From Syntrophomonadaceae bacterium (GTDB lineage: Bacteria > Bacillota_D > Dethiobacteria > DTU022): a DNA stretch of 12,943 nucleotides. Location of the stretch: contig PWUG01000106.1 in the NCBI GenBank assembly GCA_003562605.1, positions 1-12,943 of the forward strand, in the 5' to 3' direction. Below, in pieces: positions 1 through 6,938 of this stretch. Both the position numbers and the translations under genes were made by a program. The notes under the pieces were generated by a model. It saw nothing but the letters and a program-made list of their open reading frames with translations. It did no database searches and was not told the origin of the DNA. Each line of letters starts with the position of its first letter. The first letter of the stretch is position 1.

Positions 1-121
1 ACGGCGTCACCATGGGAAAACGACCCTCCAGCAGCCCCAGGGCGGGATCCAGTCTGCCGACGGAGGCGGCGGGATCGCTGGTATAGGTCTGCAAAAAATT
101 CTCATGAAATACGATTTTCAT
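1..121 (-). CDS. Histone deacetylase superfamily protein, N-terminal part (runs off the left edge)
   Basis: The first 40 codons are visible, read leftward from an ATG at 121-119. The peptide begins MKIVFHENF and continues with YTSDPAASVGRL. This resembles, from memory, the N-terminus of bacterial and archaeal histone deacetylase / acetoin-utilisation (AcuC) / acetylpolyamine amidohydrolase proteins, whose Zn-dependent enzymes remove acetyl groups from lysine or polyamine amines. The catalytic His and Asp residues lie beyond the edge, so activity cannot be judged. The start is the only usable one: a strong AAGGAAGGAGGT Shine-Dalgarno lies 27 bases upstream, and the GTG closer to it runs into TAG after two codons. 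A hairpin fills the gap (see 127-147). The gene points the same way as the leftward operon but is separated from its broken last gene by more than 300 bases. Confidence 0.6.
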   Translation of the reverse strand, partial: MKIVFHENFLQTYTSDPAASVGRLDPALGLLEGRFPMVTP

Positions 122-126
122 TGTTT

Positions 127-147
127 GAGGTGCTAAAACAGCACCTC
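127..147 (-). promoter_or_regulatory. Perfect 8-bp hairpin between Shine-Dalgarno and start codon
   Basis: GAGGTGCT (127-134) and AGCACCTC (140-147) are exact inverted repeats with a 5-base loop. On the minus-strand mRNA the stem begins directly after the Shine-Dalgarno GGAGGT (153-148) and ends five bases before the ATG (121). Folding would shorten the effective spacing from 26 bases to about five, the normal distance. The structure may be needed for translation or may tune it. Confidence 0.6.
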
Positions 148-161
148 ACCTCCTTCCTTGA

Positions 162-447
162 TTTACAGTAAAAGGGCTTATTCCGGCCGGAAGCTCATTT
201 TACCCTCTCTTCAACTGGGAAGTAGGTGCACCTCGACCAGTGACATATATACCTGCGGCTAGAGATGCTCAGAGACTAAAATTTTAAGGTGGTACAGCCA
301 ACAGGAATTCAGCCGCTTGGTTTCACAAGTCGAACGGGGGTTGAACCGAGAAGGCCGCCTGAGGACACCGAAAGAGCTATTACGCTTTACACAGCCTTGC
401 CCCACACTCAGATATTTGCACCATAAATAAGTTTCTCATTTCTCATA
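162..447. other. Unassigned intergenic stretch with palindromes and coding-like fragments
   Basis: I see no intact gene in this stretch between the deacetylase-like gene and the broken kinase gene. It holds a perfect 12-bp palindrome TTCCGGCCGGAA (181-192) and a perfect 10-bp palindrome AGGTGCACCT (224-233). On the plus strand two stop-free stretches adjoin in different frames: 162-284, ending in TAA at 285-287, and about 284-427, ending in TAA at 428-430. Their peptides (for example VTYIPAARDAQRLKF and EFSRLVSQVERGL) look protein-like but I do not recognise them. They could be the relic of a frameshifted gene or chance. No terminator hairpin with a T-run is visible. Confidence 0.35.
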
Positions 448-1586
448 CTAATAATGCAATATAGGCGGCTGTCCTGATGATGCATCGAGAACACCTAATA
501 CCAGCGCCTGCATTTCATTTTCCGTTGCGAAAAAAAACTGGGGCAAGTAAACAGACCCGGTCCTTGTTCAGTTACACCATGGTTTCAGAGCGAGTTAATC
601 TCCCGGTTAAAACAACCGCATCAATCCTTTCTTGAAGAACAGAGGCCATGGGCCAACAGTTTTGGAAACCCGGTAAGCCAAGACTTCCAGCAATATTCGC
701 TCACTGCACAGCCTTCCAGCCCTTGCTTTTCTACTCGGTGGACATCTTTTGTCCAAAGGTATGCTGATATCCCGCCTCCGCTTACCAAATCGGAAATAAT
801 CGAGGCTTTTGCCTTACTCAATCACTGAGGTGGTAGTTGTAACTCATTACTGTTCACGGGAGCATCTTGACCTTCCAGCAACAACTCTGAATGGTTAAAA
901 ATCTACTCCACCAGACCCAGGCTGGGAAGATCACCAGCACGTTCAGGCGTCATGGGGCCCTCTCCTAGCCCATGGGTAACATTCACAACCCGGCTATAAT
1001 AATGGGCGCTCACTGTAATTCCACATCCCAGGTGGGCCACGACAAACTTACAGCCTTCATAAGGTTTACTCAGAAGGTCAGCAAATGTTTGGCGGGAGCT
1101 TTTTGATTTAGGGCATGAAAGGCACTTTTCTTTTCTATCAGTGGTATCCTTTAAATACGGGGCAGGTCGGAAAACTCATCGGTGCTGGGGGGATCAACAG
1201 CCAGCGCCGGGCATTTGCACTCCATAGAAAGTTTACATGCGAGCTGAGAGCCTATTGAAGAAGGGTGACTACCATAAAGTTCCTTTTTGTGATCGTCACA
1301 AATTATTATATTGATTTGATAAACACCTGAAGGAATTGGTTTAAGCCTTCCTCCACGACTAATAATTCCCTTCCACAAATCACCGGTTTCTATTACTGCA
1401 ACAATTAAACACTCCCGCACCAGTTTTTCACTTTCCCGCATCATTTCTTCCCGCGAAATATGGGCTTAGAAAGAAAATACTCTTCTGACCCCTTCATTGT
1501 TTCCCTTTATATCAGTTATACCAGGCAAGCTTTATGCTTGTAGAACCTGGATTAATTACAAAAAATGCCCAATCTGATTCGCACAA
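448..1586 (-). pseudogene. buk: Butyrate kinase, broken by stops and frameshifts
   Basis: Translating the minus strand in shifting frames recovers a butyrate kinase (acetokinase family, butyryl phosphate + ADP to butyrate + ATP) nearly end to end. Recognisable blocks in order are VINPGSTSIKLAWYN (phosphate-binding N-terminus), SRGGRLKPIPSGVYQ with VDPPSTDEF, KSAFHALNQKA, VVAHLGCGITVSAH followed by GEGPMTPERAGDLP, GGGISAYLWTKDVHRVEK, DAVVLTGRLTRSE, and ENEMQALVLGVLDA at the C-terminus. Stops interrupt it at 1514-1512 (TGA), 1153-1151 (TAA), 1072-1070 (TGA), 905-903 (TAG) and later sites. There are several frameshifts, one in the A-run near 530-537. The roughly 380-codon span is close to the usual 355 residues. 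The TTG start at 1586 keeps an intact GGGAGG site, so this was once the fourth gene of the leftward operon. It cannot make a functional kinase. Confidence 0.9.
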
Positions 1587-1592
1587 CTATTT

Positions 1593-1598
1593 CCTCCC
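1593..1598 (-). promoter_or_regulatory. Surviving ribosome binding site of the butyrate kinase relic
   Basis: The minus strand reads GGGAGG here, six bases before the TTG at 1586. That TTG opens the frame containing the kinase N-terminal motif NPGSTS, which sets the original start of the broken gene. Confidence 0.6.
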
Positions 1599-1640
1599 TA
1601 TTGGATGTAATAAACCGATAGCTCTTGATCTCATACTTTA

Positions 1641-2468
1641 TCATTTATTTAAAAGTGAGTGAGCATTCTCCCAGAAGATCTTGCGTTCTATCTCATCTCC
1701 AAGGGAGAATTTTTCAATTTGCTTAATGCCTAATATAGGGTCTTTTTCTATTAGAGGAAAATCGCTGCCAAAAATAATGCGGTCAGGGAAACTCTTAATC
1801 ATGTTTTCAACAGTCTCTAAAGGGACTGGAAACTTGGAAGTGCCAAATAATAGAGCTGTGTCTAGATACAATCCGGGATATTCATAAAGTAGGTTGGCAT
1901 AAAATTCTGACTCGTAAAGACCCATATGAGGTATAACTATTTTTAAACCTGGATAACGTTTTAGAAGACGCTCAACATATTTAACACCCAGATATTTTTC
2001 TATATAAGGGTAAGTGGTAGCATGAATAATAACTGCCTTATTTCTTTCTATAACGGCTTCGTAAATCGGGAACAGCTTTTCATCATCGGCACGCAATTCC
2101 ATTAACAGTAAATGTAGTTTAAATCCACAAAAATCAAAATCATCAAGGGTTGTTCTTAAAACCTGTTGTAAACCTGAATCGTTTGGATGTACACATCCAA
2201 AGGGATAAAAAAAACCATCTAAAGATACAAAATCTCGCACCCAGCGATTTACCTCAGTAGACATGTCAGGCTTGTGAGCATAAGCAAGTAGAAAAGCACA
2301 GGTTATGCCATTTTTTATTAGATATGCTTTTTTTTGTTGTGACGTCCAACGGTATGGAATTTCCCAGCTTCTAACTGAAAACCAGTCATGTACAGCATAG
2401 TACAATTTTTCTGGGAAAAAGTGAACATGCCCGTCGCATATTAGTTTTCTCTTGTGTCCATATATCAA
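1641..2468 (-). CDS. Amidohydrolase-2 family metal-dependent hydrolase or decarboxylase
   Basis: A 275-residue TIM-barrel protein of the amidohydrolase-2 family (PF04909 type), which includes ACMSD-like decarboxylases and lactone or amide hydrolases; it is probably cytoplasmic. Visible metal and catalytic motifs are CDGHVH (His14, His16), GFKLH (Lys117, His119), VIIHAT (His149), VIPHMG (His181) and FGSDFP (Asp236), followed by the typical NAHSLL ending. The start is taken as TTG at 2468 because GGAGGG lies seven bases upstream. A longer reading from GTG at 2483 has no ribosome binding site and would overlap this one. It lies 36 bases after the second acyl-CoA synthetase, so it is co-transcribed. 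All expected metal ligands are present, so an active enzyme is likely. The substrate is unknown; hydrolysis or decarboxylation of the pathway acid or of an upstream precursor are both possible. Confidence 0.85.
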   Translation of the reverse strand: MIYGHKRKLICDGHVHFFPEKLYYAVHDWFSVRSWEIPYRWTSQQKKAYLIKNGITCAFLLAYAHKPDMSTEVNRWVRDFVSLDGFFYPFGCVHPNDSGLQQVLRTTLDDFDFCGFKLHLLLMELRADDEKLFPIYEAVIERNKAVIIHATTYPYIEKYLGVKYVERLLKRYPGLKIVIPHMGLYESEFYANLLYEYPGLYLDTALLFGTSKFPVPLETVENMIKSFPDRIIFGSDFPLIEKDPILGIKQIEKFSLGDEIERKIFWENAHSLLNK

Positions 2469-2475
2469 ATATGAA

Positions 2476-2481
2476 CCCTCC
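2476..2481 (-). promoter_or_regulatory. Ribosome binding site deciding the amidohydrolase start
   Basis: The minus strand reads GGAGGG, with seven bases (TTCATAT) before TTG at 2468. It falls inside the longer GTG-initiated reading frame (from 2483), which argues for the TTG start. Confidence 0.6.
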
Positions 2482-2504
2482 ACTTGCTTTATGCAAATAA
2501 GTTT

Positions 2505-4637
2505 TTATAAGAACTGGTCAATGTTATGCCCGCTATTCGATGTATTAAAAATAATTCTTACATCAACAGCCTTGCATTCAGTTGAATTACATATAAGCGG
2601 GTTAATGTCCATTTCAACTATGCCTGGATTTTGCATAGCAAGTTCTGCCAAATGAAGCATGGTGTCGATAAGCATTTCTAAATTTACCGGCTTTTCTCCT
2701 CTGACACCAGAGAGAATGGAGTATCCTTTCAAGGATTTTAACATTTTTTCAGCTTGTTTTCTGGTAAGCGGTAATAATTCTCTTGAAATATCCTGCAATA
2801 CTTCTGCATAAATACCCCCTGTTCCACAAACCATTACATGACCAAACTGAGGATCTTTTTTTATTCCTAAAAGTATCTCTTTGCCCTTAACTTGTTCCTG
2901 TATCAAGAATCCTTCTAACCCCTCTCCTGCCCTTTTTGCTAGAAGAGAGCAATTTGCTTTTACTTCTTGAAGGGTTTTTAATCCGGTTATGACTCCACCA
3001 TGTTCCGTTTTATGAAGCCACTTTGAAGCAACCGCTTTGAGGACGATGGGAAACCCTATTTTTCCAGCGGCTTGAAGAGCTTCCTCCGTATTACGGGCAT
3101 ATTTCGTATTCGCGATGGATATGCCGTAAGAACTAATATGTGAAAGCGCTTCCATTCCGAGAATAACATTTTTTTCTGTTCTAATCTTCTTCATATTTTC
3201 CATGGTGAAACTACTTTTTGCTTTATTCCTTTCTTCCAAGACATTCCTGGACTGGTTTGCTAAGATGTAATAACGGTGTGCTGCACCAATACCTCTTACA
3301 GCCCTTTCAATAGATGAAAAAGAAACAGTTAGAGGCAATTCATCCAATTTTACCCTGGTATTCCATGTCTGGTCTCCATATAGCCAGAAAGAAAGCGGTT
3401 TTTTAATATTGGTAGCGTCTAAATGTTCTTTGAGCATGTTATACATGATTGGATAGCAATTGAAATCATTATGTAAATGTGATGCTAGTGCTACGTGCCC
3501 CACAACTATTCCGCCAATATCTTCTCTTTGCCAAAACTCCTTAAAAGTCCTTTCAAATACTTCAAAATAACTTTTATTAATACCTACAGGCCACATATCA
3601 ACAGGATTCCCAATGCTAAACCACTCCGGTGAAACCTCTTTTAGCTTATTAATGAGTTTTTCGGAAAGAGGAGGTGTAGTTAAGCCTATTTTTTCACAAG
3701 CATCTATTGCCTGGATACCTGCTCCTCCTGATGGAGTTATAACTCCTATTTTATTACTGGACATAGGAGGAAATTTTAGCAGGGATTTAACGGTGTCTTT
3801 AAATTCTGTCGTATCATTTACCCTAATTATACCGGCACGCTGAAAGGCAATTTCGAAAACCTCGTCTTCCCCGGCCAAGGATCCGGTGTGGGAAAGCGCT
3901 GCTTGGGCGCCAAGATTACTGCGTGCAGTTTTAAGCACAATAATTGGTTTTTGTTGGGTTATCCTGCCCGCCGTTTCAAGAAAAGTTTCACCTCTCTTAA
4001 GTCCTTCCATATGTATCGCAATCACTTTAATATCCGAATCTTTTTCAAAATATTCTAATACATCTACGAAATCTATATCGCTCATATTACCAAGGTCAAT
4101 TGTTTTACCAAGGTTATTATTTATGAATACTTCTTGTCCAACTTGGAGAATTCCAGTCTGGGCAATAACGGCAAGGGGGCGGGGCTCAGGAGGACGTAAA
4201 GCATCAATAAATGAACTGCTAAAACCAGAAAAAGCATTAATAACACCCATGGTGTTAGGGCCAACAATTCTGGCCCCAGCACTGCCGGCTAACCGGACCA
4301 TTTCATCTTGCAGCATTCGACCCTTTTCATCTGCATCACCAAAACCCTGGCTGATAATAATAAAGCTCTTTATGCCCTTGTCCAGGCTGTCCTTAAATAT
4401 ATCAAGGATCCGATCTCTCCCCACGGAGACAACTGCTAAATCCACAGTCTCGGGAAGATTCTTTACCGAAGGAAATGCCTTCAAGCCGGCAATTTGTTCC
4501 GCCTTAGGGTTAATGGGGTAAATGGCACCCTTATACCCAAACCGCTGGGCCATTTCTACAATGTTATTACTCCCTTCTCCTGTTTCTCTGGATGCTCCAA
4601 TGACAGCCACAGAAGCAGGATCAAAAAATGAATGCAT
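2505..4637 (-). CDS. Acyl-CoA synthetase, NDP-forming, single-chain (second copy)
   Basis: A 710-residue fused alpha-beta acyl-CoA synthetase: acid + CoA + ATP to acyl-CoA + ADP + Pi, reversible and able to make ATP. Domains in order are a CoA-binding Rossmann domain (FDPASVAVIGAS at the N-terminus, GPNTMGVIN near 127), succinyl-CoA-ligase-like domains (about 155-460) and a C-terminal ATP-grasp domain (about 480-700, ending MDINPL). His250 in ALSHTGSLAG matches the phosphohistidine of the alpha part, and His542 in HKTEHGGV the second phosphohistidine of the beta part. The usual SQSG loop is AQTG here (about 159), unlike in its neighbour. ATG at 4637 is chosen because GGAGG lies eight bases upstream; an upstream in-frame TTG at 4643 is only two bases from that site. 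It is the second gene of the sigma-54-driven leftward operon, 61 bases after the first synthetase. The acid substrate is not determinable from sequence. Confidence 0.9.
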   Translation of the reverse strand: MHSFFDPASVAVIGASRETGEGSNNIVEMAQRFGYKGAIYPINPKAEQIAGLKAFPSVKNLPETVDLAVVSVGRDRILDIFKDSLDKGIKSFIIISQGFGDADEKGRMLQDEMVRLAGSAGARIVGPNTMGVINAFSGFSSSFIDALRPPEPRPLAVIAQTGILQVGQEVFINNNLGKTIDLGNMSDIDFVDVLEYFEKDSDIKVIAIHMEGLKRGETFLETAGRITQQKPIIVLKTARSNLGAQAALSHTGSLAGEDEVFEIAFQRAGIIRVNDTTEFKDTVKSLLKFPPMSSNKIGVITPSGGAGIQAIDACEKIGLTTPPLSEKLINKLKEVSPEWFSIGNPVDMWPVGINKSYFEVFERTFKEFWQREDIGGIVVGHVALASHLHNDFNCYPIMYNMLKEHLDATNIKKPLSFWLYGDQTWNTRVKLDELPLTVSFSSIERAVRGIGAAHRYYILANQSRNVLEERNKAKSSFTMENMKKIRTEKNVILGMEALSHISSYGISIANTKYARNTEEALQAAGKIGFPIVLKAVASKWLHKTEHGGVITGLKTLQEVKANCSLLAKRAGEGLEGFLIQEQVKGKEILLGIKKDPQFGHVMVCGTGGIYAEVLQDISRELLPLTRKQAEKMLKSLKGYSILSGVRGEKPVNLEMLIDTMLHLAELAMQNPGIVEMDINPLICNSTECKAVDVRIIFNTSNSGHNIDQFL

Positions 4638-4645
4638 AAGCAATT

Positions 4646-4650
4646 CCTCC
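4646..4650 (-). promoter_or_regulatory. Ribosome binding site deciding the second synthetase start
   Basis: The minus strand reads AAGGAGG, with eight bases (AATTGCTT) before ATG at 4637. The in-frame TTG at 4643 would be only two bases away, too close to be the start. Confidence 0.75.
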
Positions 4651-4698
4651 TTAAATAATGAAGCATTATTGCTTTTAAATTCAAATATTCGTGTGCGG

Positions 4699-6816
4699 TT
4701 ACAAAATTATCAAGCTATCTACAACAAAAATTCCTCTGCCTTCCGGTAAAATGTAAAGTGGATTAATATCTAGTTCCTGCAAATTCGGATTATCAACACC
4801 CAATTGGGTTATACATTTTATCGTTTTTACGATTGAATCAATATCTAATAAGTACTTTCCCCGTGCTCCAGCTAAAACCGGGTAAGCTTTAATCTCATAA
4901 ATCATTTCCTTAATATCATCATCCGTAACTGGCAGCACCCTCATGGAAACATCCTGGATTACTTCCACCCAGATGCCCCCCAGGCCAAAGACCAACACCA
5001 GGCCGAAAACTGGATCACGATATAATCCCACCAGGGTTTCAACACCTTCTTCGAGCATTTTTTGGACAGTAACACCTTGGACATGAATATCGGGATGCCT
5101 TAGGTGTATCTCGTTAGTAATCTCCTTAAAAGAACTGGCAACTTGTTTTGAATCCCTCAGGTGTAGATGTACTCCTTTCGCTTCCGTTTTATGGATGATC
5201 TCCCTGGCATTAATCTTCATCACTACCGGATAGCCAATTTCCTCAGCGGCATTAACTGCCTCTTCCAGAGTAAATGCTTTTAATTCGGGCACGACAGGCA
5301 CTTGATATTTTTCAAGTAGTGTTTTTGCTTCATTGTCAGTTAGAGCCTCCCCTAGCACATTAGGGACTTTTTGAATCTGAAAAGTCGGCGTATCCATATG
5401 AGGGGCATTATTATCTTTTATCCGGAAATGCCTGTAAACACTCATTAGCGCATTTCCGCATGACTCCATATTATTAATAAAAGAAATACCATTTCTTATT
5501 AAATCTGCAACTACGCCTGTTGGCACCCCACGAATTGTCTTGTTATCAATAACAAGCGGTTGATCAACCTGCCTGGCTATTTCAATAAATTGTCCTATGG
5601 AATCTACTTCATCGCTAATCCAATGAGATATGACAATCAGGTCTACAGCAGGATCCGCAGCAACGATAGACGTGCATTCTTTTAAAACCCCTGGATATAT
5701 GATATCAAAACCGGTGAAATCTACCGGGTTAGCGGTTGCAGCATACGATGGAAGGTAACTCATAAGCTTTTCTCTTGTTTCCAGGCTGAGTTCAGTTATA
5801 GATAACCCGGAAGCTTCCAACTTATCAGCAATCATTACTGCCTGACCGCCTGAAGAGCACATAATTGCAGCTTTGTTCCCTGGAAATTCTTTACCTGAAG
5901 CGAGCAAGCTAATGACTGATAACATCTCATCAATGCTATCTACTTCAATTATGGACTTCTGACGGAAAAGCGAACGAAATACTTGATACGAACCTGCCAG
6001 AGAACCTGTGTGAGAGCTTGCAGCACGAGCAGAAGCCCCATACCTGCCGGTTTTCAAAATAACAAGCGGCTTTCTATTTGATAATGCTTCTTCCGCCGCT
6101 TTGCGAAATTTTTCTCCATTCGTAATCCCTTCCATGTAACCGGCGATAATTTTTACTCGCGGGTGCTTTGCAAAATAAGATATATAATCAGAATAATCGG
6201 TTGCTGCTTCATTTCCACTGCTGACAAAAAAAGTAACGCCCAAGCCAAAGCTCGCACAGCTGGAAAGCAGGTTGCATCCGACCCCTCCACTTTGACTAAT
6301 TAATGCAATGCCTGCATCGACCGTTTGTTCCCAGGCAGGCTGTGAAAAACCATAAGCAAAAGATGCGTGGAGGTTCGAAAAATAGTTGTTTATACCCATG
6401 CTGTTAGGGCCGCATAAACGAATCCCAAAAGTATTCGCAGTATCTTCTAATTTATTTTGCAGATCGAGGCCGGCTTCGTCAATCTCTCCGAACCCTGAAG
6501 AAAAAATAACAGCTGCTTTTACTCCCTTATGGCCGCACATTTTTAGCGCATTTAATACCTGGTTAGATTGAACTGAAATAACCGCAAGGTCAACAGGATG
6601 AGGAATAGAATTAATATTTTTAAAACAAGGAAGACCAAACAGTTCTTCGTGTTTAGTATTTACAGGATATATCTTCCCAGTAAAGTGGCCATTTAGCAAG
6701 TTTTGCAATATAATCCCACCGGGTTTTTTCAGTGATGAAGATGCACCAATTACAGCAATATGTTGAGGTGTAAACAGCGCATTCCAGCCTTCGTCAATAG
6801 AGTGTTTGCCTTGCAA
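4699..6816 (-). CDS. Acyl-CoA synthetase, NDP-forming, single-chain (first copy)
   Basis: A 705-residue alpha-beta fusion synthetase with the same reaction and domain order as the gene downstream. The CoA-binding domain shows FTPQHIAVIGASSS and GPNSMGINN (136-144). The ligase domain shows the canonical ISQSGG (about 173-178) and phosphohistidine His269 in SSHTGSLAG. The ATP-grasp domain shows IHKTEAKGV with His542 and ends LDINPL. All key residues are present, so it should be active. The TTG start at 6816 is supported by GGGAG seven bases upstream; no in-frame ATG lies nearby. It is the first gene of the leftward unit, with a sigma-54 promoter about 35-50 bases upstream of the start. It is a clear but diverged paralogue of the next gene, which suggests two different acids or two steps of one pathway. 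Standing first behind the promoter, it is the likely main activating enzyme. Confidence 0.92.
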   Translation of the reverse strand: MQGKHSIDEGWNALFTPQHIAVIGASSSLKKPGGIILQNLLNGHFTGKIYPVNTKHEELFGLPCFKNINSIPHPVDLAVISVQSNQVLNALKMCGHKGVKAAVIFSSGFGEIDEAGLDLQNKLEDTANTFGIRLCGPNSMGINNYFSNLHASFAYGFSQPAWEQTVDAGIALISQSGGVGCNLLSSCASFGLGVTFFVSSGNEAATDYSDYISYFAKHPRVKIIAGYMEGITNGEKFRKAAEEALSNRKPLVILKTGRYGASARAASSHTGSLAGSYQVFRSLFRQKSIIEVDSIDEMLSVISLLASGKEFPGNKAAIMCSSGGQAVMIADKLEASGLSITELSLETREKLMSYLPSYAATANPVDFTGFDIIYPGVLKECTSIVAADPAVDLIVISHWISDEVDSIGQFIEIARQVDQPLVIDNKTIRGVPTGVVADLIRNGISFINNMESCGNALMSVYRHFRIKDNNAPHMDTPTFQIQKVPNVLGEALTDNEAKTLLEKYQVPVVPELKAFTLEEAVNAAEEIGYPVVMKINAREIIHKTEAKGVHLHLRDSKQVASSFKEITNEIHLRHPDIHVQGVTVQKMLEEGVETLVGLYRDPVFGLVLVFGLGGIWVEVIQDVSMRVLPVTDDDIKEMIYEIKAYPVLAGARGKYLLDIDSIVKTIKCITQLGVDNPNLQELDINPLYILPEGRGIFVVDSLIIL

Positions 6817-6850
6817 AATATCACTCCCTTCATTTTCTTAAATATTCCTA

Positions 6851-6866
6851 TGCAAAAAAGATGCCA
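6851..6866 (-). promoter_or_regulatory. Sigma-54 (-24/-12) promoter of the synthetase operon
   Basis: The minus strand reads TGGCAT-CTTTT-TTGCA, matching the sigma-54 consensus TGGCAY-N5-TTGCW. The -24 GG and -12 GC lie exactly 12 bases apart. Transcription would begin near 6840, leaving a leader of about 20-25 bases ahead of the synthetase start. It lies in the gap after the activator gene. A second TGGCAT (6906-6901) has no matching -12 element. Confidence 0.88.
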
Positions 6867-6938
6867 TTTTCAGAATATACACATAATACAATACATAAAA
6901 ATGCCATATGACCATTCAACAAAGCCTTATCCCACTTT

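Noticed and set aside
218..300. Possible cobalamin riboswitch or T-box (GGTGGTACAGCC resembles a T-box core; GGGAAGTAGGTG resembles part of a B12 element)
   Set aside because: Only isolated short similarities are present, no terminator or antiterminator follows, and no plus-strand gene lies downstream.
621..821. Independent small gene on the minus strand
   Set aside because: Its peptide aligns with the GGxxAYLxTxDxRxVEK part of butyrate kinase, so it is a fragment of the pseudogene.
1151..1444. Independent 97-residue gene on the minus strand
   Set aside because: It contains the butyrate kinase block RGGRLKPIPSGVYQ and VDPPSTDEF, so it is another fragment of the same pseudogene.
3886..4521. 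Open frame of 211 codons on the plus strand
   Set aside because: It is fully inside and antisense to the second synthetase, whose motifs are intact, so it is a shadow of that gene.
6901..6906. Second TGGCAT upstream of the synthetase operon as another sigma-54 promoter
   Set aside because: The -12 GC element is missing at the required spacing (TGTA instead of TTGC).
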